From NCBI GenBank assembly GCA_020696855.1, contig JAJFMT010000006.1, positions 1-47,770 of the forward strand: a stretch of DNA of 47,770 bases. Reading direction: 5' to 3'. The stretch's first letter is position 1; every line of letters starts with the position of its first letter. Shown piece by piece: positions 8,877 to 19,655 of the stretch. The notes beneath the pieces were generated by a model. The model ran no database searches, had not been told where the DNA came from, and worked only from the letters and a program-made list of their open reading frames with translations. The DNA comes from Pseudobdellovibrio sp. (GTDB taxonomy: Bacteria > Bdellovibrionota > Bdellovibrionia > Bdellovibrionales > Bdellovibrionaceae). The position numbers were made by a program, and so were the translations under genes.

Positions 8877-10607
8877 TTACCCGTTCATACTCTTAAGGAA
8901 GTCCGTGTTTGTCTTCGATTTTTCAACCTTGTCCATCAGGAATTCCATCGCGTCGACAACATTCATCGGCGCCAGTACTTTTCTTAAAATCCACAAGCGG
9001 GTCAGGTCAGATTTATCAATTAATAAATCTTCCTTACGCGTTCCGGATTTGTTGATGTCTAAGCAAGGGAAGATACGTTTTTCCATAAGCTTTCTATCCA
9101 AGTGGATTTCGGCATTACCTGTACCTTTAAATTCCTCGAAGATAACCTCATCCATACGCGAACCGGTATCAATCAGTGCTGTCGCGATGATGGTAAGGGA
9201 TCCGCCCTCTTCGATGTTACGTGCGGCACCGAAAAAGCGTTTTGGTTTGTGAAGAGCATTTGAATCCACACCGCCCGATAAGATTTTTCCCGAAGGCGGA
9301 ACAACCGTATTGTAGGCACGGGCAAGACGAGTAATAGAATCCAGAAGAATGACAACGTCATGTTTGTGCTCAACTAAACGTTTTGCTTTTTCAAGAACCA
9401 TTTCGGCTACCTGAACGTGACGAGTTGGCGGCTCATCGAAAGTTGAACTGACGACTTCACCTTTAACCGTACGCTGCATGTCCGTCACCTCTTCGGGACG
9501 TTCATCAATTAACAACACGATGAGTTTTACTTCAGGATGGTTGTGCGTGATCGCATTTGCAATATTCTGCATTAAAACAGTTTTACCTGTTCTTGGCGGT
9601 GCCACGATTAAAGCACGCTGCCCTTTTCCTAATGGCGACATCAAGTCTACAATTCTTGTCGTCATTTCTGACGGATTGTGCTCCAGGCGCAACATTTTAT
9701 TCGGGTATAGCGGAGTTAAGTTATCAAAAAGAATTTTATCTTTGCTGGCCTCAGGTGATTCATAATTTAAAGAATCAACTTTGATCAATGCAAAATATCT
9801 TTCGCCTTCTTTAGGAGGACGAACAGTTCCTGTTACGAAGTCACCGGTACGCAGACCGAATTTTCTCATCTGAGAAGGTGAAACGTAAATATCATCAGGT
9901 CCCGGTAAGTAATTGTAATCCGGCGAACGTAAGAACCCGTAACCATCCGGTAAAATTTCTAGTACACCCGCTCCGAAAATATCACCAAGCTTCGCTGCGC
10001 GTTTCAGGATTTCAAATACCATGTCCTGACGGCGCATACCGGCTGCGTTTTCAATTTTCAGTTTGGTTGCTAAATCAGTGAGGACCTGAATGTTTTTAGA
10101 TTTAAGATCTTTAGAGTTTAGCCAGCTTTTTTCTTCTTCATTTAAGTTGATGTCAGCTAAATCAATGTCGGCTTCCTGAGACGAGTGCCCTTGGCCTTGA
10201 GGCCCTTCATCATCGCGTCTGTGGTCGAATCTTTCTCTGAAGTCCCGGCGCTGGTTGTTGTTATTGTTGTAACGGTTTTGATTATTGTTCTGATGACGGT
10301 GATGTCCACCACCGCCGCCGCCACCCTGGCCGCCGCCTCCGCCGCCACCATTACTGAATTTTCTGAATTCTCGTCTTGGTTGATCGCCTTGAGAGCTTTG
10401 TGAATTTTGGTTTTGTTGTGGTGCGCTTGCTGCCGGAGCCGGTGCCGCTTCGCTTGCAGGTGCTGCCGGAGCCGGTGCAGTTGCTTGGGCTTTAGGTTCT
10501 GCCACTGCTACTTCAACATTTGCTGCGGGTTCGCTTTGAGTTTCTTCAGTTGTAACTGGTTTTTTGCGCTTCGGTTTAGATTCAACTATAACTTCTTTTT
10601 TAGCCAA
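8877..10607 (-). CDS. rho: Transcription termination factor Rho with long low-complexity N-terminal insert
   Basis: RNA-dependent helicase that ends transcription. Residues after about 160 carry the Rho N-terminal helical domain, the RNA-binding cold-shock-like domain ([18 protein letters not shown]) and the ATPase with Walker [13 protein letters not shown] and [15 protein letters not shown]. Total length is 576 aa against about 420 for E. coli Rho. The excess is an Ala/Pro-rich then Gly-, Asn- and Arg-rich tract at roughly residues 30-135, typical of disordered, RNA-binding or phase-separating insertions in Rho of some lineages. The start is TTG at 10607, with AGGAG about 6 nt upstream and [12 protein letters not shown] as N-terminus. 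Confidence 0.95.
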   Translation of the reverse strand: MAKKEVIVESKPKRKKPVTTEETQSEPAANVEVAVAEPKAQATAPAPAAPASEAAPAPAASAPQQNQNSQSSQGDQPRREFRKFSNGGGGGGGQGGGGGGGHHRHQNNNQNRYNNNNNQRRDFRERFDHRRDDEGPQGQGHSSQEADIDLADINLNEEEKSWLNSKDLKSKNIQVLTDLATKLKIENAAGMRRQDMVFEILKRAAKLGDIFGAGVLEILPDGYGFLRSPDYNYLPGPDDIYVSPSQMRKFGLRTGDFVTGTVRPPKEGERYFALIKVDSLNYESPEASKDKILFDNLTPLYPNKMLRLEHNPSEMTTRIVDLMSPLGKGQRALIVAPPRTGKTVLMQNIANAITHNHPEVKLIVLLIDERPEEVTDMQRTVKGEVVSSTFDEPPTRHVQVAEMVLEKAKRLVEHKHDVVILLDSITRLARAYNTVVPPSGKILSGGVDSNALHKPKRFFGAARNIEEGGSLTIIATALIDTGSRMDEVIFEEFKGTGNAEIHLDRKLMEKRIFPCLDINKSGTRKEDLLIDKSDLTRLWILRKVLAPMNVVDAMEFLMDKVEKSKTNTDFLKSMNG

Positions 10608-10724
10608 GCCTGGCTCCTTGTTTGGAATTTCTTTGTAGAAGAGGTTTAAAGGTTTTTAAAGATCCTTGGGTTTTCAATAAAAATTTATTTGAATTATTTA
10701 ATAAGGTCTATTTAGGACTCCTTA

Positions 10725-10753
10725 AATATGTCTTTTACTAGGACCAAAGTCAA
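10725..10753 (-). promoter_or_regulatory. Candidate housekeeping promoter for rho
   Basis: On the minus strand TTGACT (10753-10748) is followed after 17 nt by CATATT (10730-10725): 5 of 6 and 4 of 6 matches to the sigma-70 consensus. Transcription would start near 10718 and leave a leader of about 110 nt before rho, enough for Rho autoregulation by attenuation. Confidence 0.45.
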
Positions 10754-10790
10754 TTTATTCGAAAAGAAACGTCTCAAAATGAAAATTCTT

Positions 10791-10817
10791 TAAAATTTTC
10801 ATGGGCTTAGCCGATAG
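10791..10817 (+). promoter_or_regulatory. Sigma-28 (FliA)-type promoter for the PilZ gene
   Basis: TAAA at 10791-10794, exactly 15 nt, then GCCGATAG at 10810-10817. The enterobacterial FliA consensus is TAAA-N15-GCCGATAA, so this matches all but the last base. Transcription would start near 10824, about 30 nt before the ATG at 10855, with an AAGGAAGG ribosome-binding site between. Confidence 0.75.
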
Positions 10818-10854
10818 GTAATTACGGTAACCACCTATTTAAAAAGGAAGGTAT

Positions 10855-11220
10855 ATGAGCTCAACAGGAACGCCGGCACCAAGAACTCCCCTTTATCTGG
10901 ACGTAAGTTTCAGAAGAAGTTATGCCCGGCAAGATACACAAGGAGTGTTAAAAAATATCAGCTTAACCGGAGCTTTCTTAGAAGTTTCTGGCCATAATTT
11001 GAATGTAGAAGAAAAACTGAATTTAACTTTCGTTGTTGCTTCTCGTGAAAGAAAAATCGCGGCACAAATCGTTTGGAAAAATTCAATGGGTGCCGGAATC
11101 AAATTCTTGCCTCACAACAATCAGGATACTCAGATTATTGATGACTTGATTTATTTCGTTGAATCTAAGCGAATGGGCCACAGAGGCGTATTAGACGGGA
11201 TCTTCAAAAAAGTTTCGTAA
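10855..11220 (+). CDS. PilZ-domain c-di-GMP receptor (single domain)
   Basis: 121 aa. The c-di-GMP-binding signature is intact: RxxxR as RSYAR (residues 21-25), then NxSxxG as NISLTG (34-39), followed by the beta-barrel with QIVWKNSMGAGIKFLP. No effector domain is attached, so it probably acts by binding a partner protein, as small PilZ adaptors such as YcgR-related or type IV pilus PilZ proteins do. The sigma-28-type promoter upstream suggests co-regulation with flagellar late genes and a role in attack-phase motility. A two-way terminator follows. Confidence 0.88.
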   Translation: MSSTGTPAPRTPLYLDVSFRRSYARQDTQGVLKNISLTGAFLEVSGHNLNVEEKLNLTFVVASRERKIAAQIVWKNSMGAGIKFLPHNNQDTQIIDDLIYFVESKRMGHRGVLDGIFKKVS

Positions 11221-11247
11221 TTATTAAATTTATACGCACCAAAAATA

Positions 11248-11280
11248 AAAGAGCAGGTATCCCCTGCTCTTTTTGTTTTT
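11248..11280. terminator. Bidirectional intrinsic terminator between pilZ and LysM lipoprotein genes
   Basis: AAAGAGCAGG (11248-11257) pairs perfectly with CCTGCTCTTT (11263-11272), loop of 5. T-rich on the plus side (TTTTTGTTTTTT) and A-rich upstream (AAAAATAAAA), so it serves both converging genes. Confidence 0.88.
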
Positions 11281-11302
11281 TAAATCAGAAATTGTGCGCG
11301 GT

Positions 11303-12769
11303 TTACGCGTTCATTTCCAAATTGTTCATCTGAGATTTTTGTTTTTTCTTGCGAATAATCACGAAAGCTAACAATCCAAGAAGAACACCCAAAGCTCCCA
11401 TTGACATCAATGTATCGCTGTTAAGGCCTTCTGCTTCTTCTTCAGCTTCGGCTTCTTCATCCAGTTTCTTTTGACCTTTAGCTTCTGCTACTGCGCCATC
11501 GCCTGCATCTGCCGGAGGTGGATCTTCCACAGCCGGCGGTGGTGGAGGAGCTTCTGCTGACGCATCGTCAGCCGGTGGCGGAGGAGGAGCTGTTGCGGCA
11601 ACTGCATTTGGATCCGGAGGAGGCGGCATGCTGGCCGCAGCATCTGGAGGCGGAGAAGGAAGTGCGCCGGTTGCATCTGCAGCTGGAGCAGCAGGAGGCG
11701 GTTCCATCGTCGCTGTTGCTACCGGAGGCTGAGTTGTAACATCAGCACCCGCTGTCGGAGGAGCTGCCGGCGGAGTTGAAACCATCGTTTCAGCGCTGGC
11801 TTTCCAGTATCTTAAAGTTTCGCCGTCTTTAAGCGATGTTTTTGATTCAACACCGTTAGTAGACCAAATTTCTTTCCATGCATTGTCGTAACCTAAAAGC
11901 TCTTTTGAAACTTTTCTTAAGCTTTCGCCTTTTTTCGCTACGTAAGTTTCAGGAACCATTCCCATGTCTTCATAATAAAGAATGGTGCGGCTTGAATCAT
12001 CCGGGCGGTTAGGTGACACGTAATAAATTTTATCACCTGGTCTTACTGAGCGGCTTTTCAAATAGCTGTTTTCAGCAATAGCTTTAATTTCTTTAGTTTT
12101 ATCAGCACCGAAAATTTTCATGCTGATATCTGCTAATTTTTCTCCGGGGCGGGCGATGTAAACTGTATTAACCCAGCCGCCGTCTTTACCTTGATAAGGC
12201 ATGATCGAAGTTACTTTTTTCATCGATACGCCGCCACCCGAAGGTTTTGAAACCGGAGTCGGTTCTACAGATGAAAAAGAAGTTGTGTTTTCAGTTGAAG
12301 GAGCTTCCGTAACCGCCGGTGCTGGGGCCGGTTCAGAAGGAGTTGAAGCAGATAAACTTGGGTCTGGAGCTAATTGAGCATCAGTTACAGGAGGAGGAGC
12401 ATCAGCGCTCGCATTTAAACTTTTCTCATCAACAATCGGAGCAGTTGCGTCCGTCGGTGCGGGATCAGACGCCGCAACAGAAGTTGTGGTCTCTTCCGCA
12501 GGGGCTGTTGCCGTGTCGGTAGGAGCAGCTGTATCACCTGCAGCCGGCTCGTTTAATGAAGCTTCTAAGCTGGCTTCGTCGGCCGCTGTCGTTGTAGCGT
12601 CAGCATTCTCTGTAGGTTTTGGCTCTTCGCTGCCGTCAATTGTCTCGATTTTTTCTATGTCGGCGTTTTCTACCTGCTGTTCATCTTCAGGAGTTTCTGA
12701 AGAGGTACAACCGCCACTAAAGACAATTAAAACCGCTGCTAACAACAAAACTAACTTGTTTTTTTTCAT
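11303..12769 (-). CDS. LysM-domain lipoprotein with Pro/Ala-rich linkers and C-terminal membrane span
   Basis: 488 aa. A lipoprotein signal peptide ends at Cys21 (AAVLIVFSGGC). An acidic Ala/Pro/Thr-rich linker (about 25-180) follows, then two LysM-like modules, VYIARPGEKLADISMKIFGA and TYVAKKGESLRKVSKELLG, which usually bind peptidoglycan. A second Pro/Ala-rich linker follows, then a hydrophobic segment LMSMGALGVLLGLLAFVII and a basic tail RKKKQKS. Having both a lipid anchor and a C-terminal transmembrane segment with positive stop-transfer residues would tie two membranes or leaflets across the cell wall. Low-complexity linkers probably vary in length among strains. Function unknown; FimV-like or envelope-tether roles are possible. 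Confidence 0.75.
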   Translation of the reverse strand: MKKNKLVLLLAAVLIVFSGGCTSSETPEDEQQVENADIEKIETIDGSEEPKPTENADATTTAADEASLEASLNEPAAGDTAAPTDTATAPAEETTTSVAASDPAPTDATAPIVDEKSLNASADAPPPVTDAQLAPDPSLSASTPSEPAPAPAVTEAPSTENTTSFSSVEPTPVSKPSGGGVSMKKVTSIMPYQGKDGGWVNTVYIARPGEKLADISMKIFGADKTKEIKAIAENSYLKSRSVRPGDKIYYVSPNRPDDSSRTILYYEDMGMVPETYVAKKGESLRKVSKELLGYDNAWKEIWSTNGVESKTSLKDGETLRYWKASAETMVSTPPAAPPTAGADVTTQPPVATATMEPPPAAPAADATGALPSPPPDAAASMPPPPDPNAVAATAPPPPPADDASAEAPPPPPAVEDPPPADAGDGAVAEAKGQKKLDEEAEAEEEAEGLNSDTLMSMGALGVLLGLLAFVIIRKKKQKSQMNNLEMNA

Positions 12770-12879
12770 CTGCTCATCCTTGATGTAGTTACAAAGCTTC
12801 CAGCTTTAACTAAATATTATTACAGCACATCGCGACACTCACTTCAAAGGTGATTAAACGGTACTGGACCGAGGTCAGA

Positions 12880-12891
12880 CCAAGGCCTTGG
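12880..12891. other. Perfect 12-bp palindrome upstream of the LysM gene
   Basis: CCAAGGCCTTGG at 12880-12891 is its own reverse complement, within ACCAAGGCCTTGGTTTT. It lies between the stop of the DUF192 gene (12903) and the LysM gene start (12769). It could be an operator half-site pair or a weak hairpin ending the DUF192 transcript; the T-run is on the plus-strand side, which argues against the latter. Confidence 0.4.
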
Positions 12892-12902
12892 TTTTAATGA
12901 CA

Positions 12903-13391
12903 TTACTTTTTCGACGTAGGTCCTGAAAGAAGTCTCAGTGTCGTACCGACCGGGAAGCCATTTTTTTTGAACCATCCCGAATTCATTTCGACCGCATACT
13001 GAGCCGGCCCTTTGCTCGGGTAGGTGGGAAGATTCGTCTGAAGTACCGAAGTCACGGCTTTCATCGTTTGAATGTCGATAATGACTTTTGCGGAACTGAT
13101 ATAAGCGATATCCAGATCGATCAGCGTGTTCTTCATCCAGAACTCACGGATGCTTTCATCTTTAAAAATAAAGATCATTCCGTCATCCGCCGCCATTTTG
13201 GTTCTGTTCATGAGGCCGTAGGCATGTTCATTCATCGACCGTGCCACATCAAGGGTTAAAACCTTTTTATGATTCTTGTAACTTAATTCAATCTTTTCTT
13301 TTTTAAATCGGGGAGCGGTATCAGCATTGGATACTAAAGCAAAACTTAAACTAAGAAATAAACCGGCGAGCCATTTCAAGTGCAACTCCAT
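12903..13391 (-). CDS. DUF192 family exported protein
   Basis: 162 aa with signal peptide MELHLKWLAGLFLSLSFALV. The DUF192 core follows: a strand-rich domain with HAYGLMNRTKMAADDGMIFI, REFWMKNTLIDLDIAYI and YAVEMNSGWFKKNG. These small periplasmic proteins have no settled function. The coding start overlaps the 3' end of the ppx-like gene by 41 bp. The signal peptide begins exactly there, which supports the overlap as real rather than a wrong start. Confidence 0.85.
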   Translation of the reverse strand: MELHLKWLAGLFLSLSFALVSNADTAPRFKKEKIELSYKNHKKVLTLDVARSMNEHAYGLMNRTKMAADDGMIFIFKDESIREFWMKNTLIDLDIAYISSAKVIIDIQTMKAVTSVLQTNLPTYPSKGPAQYAVEMNSGWFKKNGFPVGTTLRLLSGPTSKK

Positions 13392-14271
13392 AACGAACCC
13401 CTCTGGTTGAAACGGTCAGTTGTGTTTGCCCCATCTTCTTCAGAGTTCTGAGTAATATAATTACTCCAATCAAGATTACATCGGCCCGTCCCGCCGGGAT
13501 ACCTAATTTTATCTTATCCTCGACGGAAGATTGAGCCAATTTATTTAACCAGGCGTCTAAAGCTTCGTAGGTAAAAACAAATCCATCTATCTTTGCAGGA
13601 ACAAACCCGCCGATTTCTGCCGCCGCCAAAGTTGTCGGAGTACCGGCAACGGCAACAATTTGTTTAACCTGAAAGTCCGAAGGCATAATTTCGTCAATTT
13701 TCTTCAGTTCATTTTCAACAAACGTTTCAACAGCTTTGATCTGCTCTGAAGGTGTTGGCTGCGCTTTAATGAATTTCTCGGTAAGCCGCACGCATCCGAT
13801 ATCAAGACTTCGCCCTCTGATAAGTGTGCGCCCTCTTCCGAATATAAATTCAGTGGAGCCTCCGCCGATATCAAGCACCATAAGTTCTTGCTGCGTGTCT
13901 TCTAAACCTGAAGTAGAGCCTTGATAAGTGATTTCTGCTTCGCGCTCGCCCGGAATGATCTCAATCGGAATTCCGTGCTTACGCCCCAATGCAAAAAGAT
14001 CTTCTTTGTTTTCAGCATCTCTCGCTGCGGAAGTTGCCATGGCCAGAATTTTTTCCGGCTTAAATTCGGCAATTGTTTGACTGAATTTTTCCAGAGTTTT
14101 ATCAGCCCGCTCAAGAGCATCCGGGTGAAAACGCTTACTGTTAGAAAGGCCTTGGCCCAAGCGCACCATTTCAACCTGGTCAGATAAAATACTTTTAATT
14201 GCGTTCTTTTCGACTTCGGCAATAAGACACAAAAAAGTATTCGATCCTAAATCAAGTGCCGCAACTCTCAT
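13351..14271 (-). CDS. Ppx/GppA family phosphatase
   Basis: 306 aa of the ASKHA fold: phosphate-1 motif VAALDLGSNTFLCLIAEVE at the N-terminus, ATSAARDAENKEDLF, and phosphate-2 motif VLDIGGGSTEF. It hydrolyses exopolyphosphate and/or the guanosine pentaphosphate pppGpp, linking phosphate storage to the stringent response. The short form lacks the C-terminal HD-like domain of E. coli Ppx (about 510 aa). Its ATG overlaps the gatB stop (ATGA, 14268-14271), so it is translationally coupled to the amidotransferase genes. Confidence 0.9.
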   Translation of the reverse strand: MRVAALDLGSNTFLCLIAEVEKNAIKSILSDQVEMVRLGQGLSNSKRFHPDALERADKTLEKFSQTIAEFKPEKILAMATSAARDAENKEDLFALGRKHGIPIEIIPGEREAEITYQGSTSGLEDTQQELMVLDIGGGSTEFIFGRGRTLIRGRSLDIGCVRLTEKFIKAQPTPSEQIKAVETFVENELKKIDEIMPSDFQVKQIVAVAGTPTTLAAAEIGGFVPAKIDGFVFTYEALDAWLNKLAQSSVEDKIKLGIPAGRADVILIGVIILLRTLKKMGQTQLTVSTRGVRYGVALEMARRFIS

Positions 14272-15713
14272 GACTCAAGTTTTTGTTTCAGAATTTTATT
14301 AACAACGTCAGGGTTCGCCTGGCCCTTTGTAGCTTTCATGGCTGCGCCCACAAAAAATCCGAAGACTTTTGTTTTTCCTGAGCGGTACTCATCTACCTGC
14401 GATTTGTTGGCAGCCAGAATATCATCAATAATTTTTTCAATCAGGCTTGTATCTGAGACCTGCGCCAGTGATTTTTCTTTAATGATCTCTTCAGCTGACT
14501 TTCCTGATGTCCACATTTCAGTAAAAACGGTTTTCGCAATCTTTCCTGAGATGGCACCTGATTCTACTTGCTTTAACAGCGCCGCCAACGCCGCAGGAGA
14601 AACCGGGGCCTGCTTAATATTAATTTTATGAGTGTTCACTTCGCGCAAAACTTCGGTTGTTACCCAGTTAGCGGCTAACTTCGGAGAGCCGCTCGCCGTG
14701 CTCAGCTCTTCGAAGTAATCTGCCAGTTCTTTTTCAGATGTTAAAAGTTCTGCGTCGTACTCTGATAAATTCAATGTCTCTTTAAAGCGCTTCTGCTTGT
14801 CAAACGGAAGTTCGGGCAGAGTTTTTTTGATGCGTTCAATGTCTGCATCAGAAACCATAATCGGCAACAGATCAGGATCCGGAAAGTAACGGTAATCCTG
14901 CGCATCTTCTTTTGTTCTCATCGAAAACGTGCGGTTTTTATCCGGATCATAAAGGCGCGTCTCTTGAATAATTTTTTTACCGCTTTCGATTTCATCGATC
15001 TGACGGTCAATTTCATATTCAACAGCTTTTTCAACAAAACGGAATGAATTCAGATTTTTCAATTCGACTTTTGTGCCGAGTTCTTTTCGTCCGATTGGTT
15101 TTACCGAGACGTTACAGTCACAGCGTAAAGAGCCTTCTTCAAGGTTTCCGTCATTAACTCCAAGGTACAAAACAATTTGTCTGATCGTGCGGGCGTACTC
15201 AGCCGCCTCTTTCGGGCTGCTGAGATCCGGGCCCGAAACGATTTCCAGTAACGGAATTCCCGCGCGGTTATAATTCACAAGAGTATAGTCGCCGAAGTGA
15301 GTCGACTTGCCTGCATCCTCTTCCATATGTGCACGTGTGATGCTGATTTTTTTCGGTTCTTTATCCACGACGATAGTCACCGACCCATGTTCGCAAATCG
15401 GTTTATCGTACTGAGATATCTGATAACCTTTCGGCAGATCCGGATAAAAATAATTTTTTCGGGCAAAGATGGATTTATTACGGATCTGACAACCTAACGC
15501 CAGACCTGTTTTAATCGAATACTCAACTGCCGTTTTATTTAAGACGGGGAGTGTGCCCGGCATCCCCACGCTGACAGGGGAAGTATTCTCATTATCAGCG
15601 GCATCAAAGTTAGTTCCGTCAGCGCAAAATATTTTTGATTTAGTTTTTAACTGAACGTGAACTTCAATACCGATGACGGCCTCGTATCCGCGGTAAGTAT
15701 TTTTAGAAGACAT
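14268..15713 (-). CDS. gatB: Aspartyl/glutamyl-tRNA amidotransferase subunit B
   Basis: 481 aa. The start is MSSKNTYRGYEAVIGIEVHV, the GatB hallmark VIGxEVHxQL, then RAHMEEDAGKSTH, DYNRAGxPLLEIVS-type sequence and a C-terminal YqeY-like tail. It activates mischarged Glu-tRNA(Gln) or Asp-tRNA(Asn) by phosphorylation and forms the transamidosome with GatC and GatA. It overlaps gatA by 11 bp. Presence of all three genes implies Gln-tRNA or Asn-tRNA is made indirectly in this organism. Confidence 0.97.
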   Translation of the reverse strand: MSSKNTYRGYEAVIGIEVHVQLKTKSKIFCADGTNFDAADNENTSPVSVGMPGTLPVLNKTAVEYSIKTGLALGCQIRNKSIFARKNYFYPDLPKGYQISQYDKPICEHGSVTIVVDKEPKKISITRAHMEEDAGKSTHFGDYTLVNYNRAGIPLLEIVSGPDLSSPKEAAEYARTIRQIVLYLGVNDGNLEEGSLRCDCNVSVKPIGRKELGTKVELKNLNSFRFVEKAVEYEIDRQIDEIESGKKIIQETRLYDPDKNRTFSMRTKEDAQDYRYFPDPDLLPIMVSDADIERIKKTLPELPFDKQKRFKETLNLSEYDAELLTSEKELADYFEELSTASGSPKLAANWVTTEVLREVNTHKINIKQAPVSPAALAALLKQVESGAISGKIAKTVFTEMWTSGKSAEEIIKEKSLAQVSDTSLIEKIIDDILAANKSQVDEYRSGKTKVFGFFVGAAMKATKGQANPDVVNKILKQKLES

Positions 15714-17175
15714 TTGGCCTTCTTTCTTTCACACCTGAAACCGATTCTAAAGCATAAGCGGCATTCAAAGCCGCCTGTTCGTTGAAGTGGGCCGCCGTTA
15801 ACTGCACCCCGATCGGAAGTCCTTCTTTTGAAAAACCGAACGGCACACTCATACCCGGCAAGCCTGCTAAATTTGTAGATGTCGTGAAAATATCATTCAA
15901 ATACATTTTTAACGGATCAGAAGACTTCTCACCGATTTTGAAGGCTGGAGTGGTTGTTACCGGACTTAATAAAACATCACATTTTTTAAATACATCTAAA
16001 TACTGTTCACGCAAAAGCCGGCGCACCTGGCAGGCTTTGTTGTAATACGCATCGTAGTAACCGGAAGATAAACAATAAGTCCCCAGCATAATTCTGCGCT
16101 TAACTTCCTTACCGAATCCTTCGCCACGCGTTTGCGAGTAAAAATCTTCTAATGATAATGACGAAAGATCTTTAAAGTCAGAACGGTAACCGTATTTAAC
16201 ACCGTCGTAGCGGGCCAGATTTGAAGACGCTTCACTGGCCGCGATTAAATAATACATGGGAACAGCAAATTCAGTTAACGGCACTGATACTTCAATAACC
16301 TCTGCACCTAATTTTTTAAGCTCATCTACAGCGCGCTGATATGTGGCCGCTGTGTCAGCATGAATACCGCCGCTTTGATATTCCTTCAAAAGGCCGATCT
16401 TCATTCCTTTTACGTTCTGAGAAAGATTTTTTGAAAACTCGGGAACTTTTTGCTGAGAGGTTGTTGAATCTTTCGGGTCATGACCGCAGATAACTTCTAA
16501 AGACAATGCTGCATCTTCTACGCTGGACACCATCGGCCCCGCCTGATCAAGAGATGAAGCATAAGCCACGATTCCGTAACGGCTCACGCGGCCGTAAGTT
16601 GGTTTTATTCCGACAATGCCGCAAAAGTTCGATGGCTGGCGAATGGAGCCGCCGGTATCGGTACCGATTGTGCCCATTGCAATTCGTGCAGATTGAGCCG
16701 CAGCGGACCCACCGCTTGAACCTCCGGGAACATATTCAGGATTCCACGGGTTTTTACAGTTTCCGTAAAAAGAGGTCTCGTTGCTTGAGCCCATCGCGAA
16801 TTCATCAAGGTTTAATTTTCCGATAACAACAGCGCCTGCGTTTTTAAGCCGTGCGACAACCGTGGCATCGTACGGCGGGACAAAATTACTGAGAATTTTT
16901 GATCCGGCCGTCGTTCGTAAATCACGGGTACACAATAAATCTTTAATGCCGAACGAAACACCGGCTAATGGCCCAACGGCCTCGCCTTGCTGAATTTTTT
17001 TATCAACGGCTTCGGCCTCTTCCATCGCTTTTGTATTAAAGGCGATATAAGCGTTCAGCTGCGGATTTAGTTTTTCTGCCCGTGACATAAAAAACTTAGT
17101 CACTTCAACTGCAGAAATCTTTTTTGTTTTTACGGCATCACTGACTTGCTTGAAACTGGCTTGAATTAATTCCAT
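15703..17175 (-). CDS. gatA: Aspartyl/glutamyl-tRNA amidotransferase subunit A
   Basis: 490 aa amidase-signature protein that releases ammonia from glutamine for transfer by GatB. The Ser-cisSer-Lys triad is visible: Lys78 in VSFGIKDLL, Ser153 in PGGSSGGSAAA and Ser177 in GTDTGGSIRQP. The start codon lies 14 bp after the gatC stop. Length is normal. No anomalies. Confidence 0.97.
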   Translation of the reverse strand: MELIQASFKQVSDAVKTKKISAVEVTKFFMSRAEKLNPQLNAYIAFNTKAMEEAEAVDKKIQQGEAVGPLAGVSFGIKDLLCTRDLRTTAGSKILSNFVPPYDATVVARLKNAGAVVIGKLNLDEFAMGSSNETSFYGNCKNPWNPEYVPGGSSGGSAAAQSARIAMGTIGTDTGGSIRQPSNFCGIVGIKPTYGRVSRYGIVAYASSLDQAGPMVSSVEDAALSLEVICGHDPKDSTTSQQKVPEFSKNLSQNVKGMKIGLLKEYQSGGIHADTAATYQRAVDELKKLGAEVIEVSVPLTEFAVPMYYLIAASEASSNLARYDGVKYGYRSDFKDLSSLSLEDFYSQTRGEGFGKEVKRRIMLGTYCLSSGYYDAYYNKACQVRRLLREQYLDVFKKCDVLLSPVTTTPAFKIGEKSSDPLKMYLNDIFTTSTNLAGLPGMSVPFGFSKEGLPIGVQLTAAHFNEQAALNAAYALESVSGVKERRPNVF

Positions 17176-17189
17176 TAGATCACCTGAAC

Positions 17190-17480
17190 CTAAACAACCG
17201 GCGGCACTTTAAATAAGTTGCCGGCTTTGTCTGGAGCATTTTCTAACATGGCTTCTGTTTTAAGTTCTGCCGAAGCGACATCTTCGCGAAGATAGAATTC
17301 AATTTCAGAAGGAGTCACCAACGGCTCAATGTTTTCAGTGTTTATTTTTGAAATCTGCTGAAAGTGGGCTAAAACTTTTGTAAGTTGATCACCGTATTCA
17401 ACAGCTTCATCGGCTGTGACTTTTAAACGGGCAAGTTTAGCAATGTGTTCGATTGTTTTTTGGTCGATCGTTTCTGCCAT
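17190..17480 (-). CDS. gatC: Aspartyl/glutamyl-tRNA amidotransferase subunit C
   Basis: 96 aa. The start MAETIDQKTIEHIAKLARL and the C-terminal ENAPDKAGNLFKVPPVV match the GatC family, a small clasp that stabilises the GatA-GatB contact. First gene of the run gatC-gatA-gatB-ppx-DUF192, all on the minus strand with tiny gaps or overlaps. The promoter must lie in the 110 bp shared with the divergent ligA. Confidence 0.95.
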   Translation of the reverse strand: MAETIDQKTIEHIAKLARLKVTADEAVEYGDQLTKVLAHFQQISKINTENIEPLVTPSEIEFYLREDVASAELKTEAMLENAPDKAGNLFKVPPVV

Positions 17481-17488
17481 ATTCTTAG

Positions 17489-19588
<2,100 letters not shown>

Positions 19589-19602
19589 CCGTGAAGCAAT
19601 AA

Positions 19603-19630
19603 AAAAGGGCGCTATTTCTAACGCCCTTTT
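19603..19630. terminator. Bidirectional terminator between ligA and histone gene
   Basis: AAAAGGGCG (19603-19611) pairs perfectly with CGCCCTTTT (19622-19630). A-rich before and T-rich after, so it stops both ligA and the convergent histone gene. Confidence 0.88.
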
Positions 19631-19655
19631 ATTAAATAGAATTTTTAAAAAACTC

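Noticed and set aside
10157-10403. Two opposite-frame ORFs of about 64-72 codons in rho
   Set aside because: They mirror the Gly/Asn-rich insert of rho and have no ribosome-binding site or family features.
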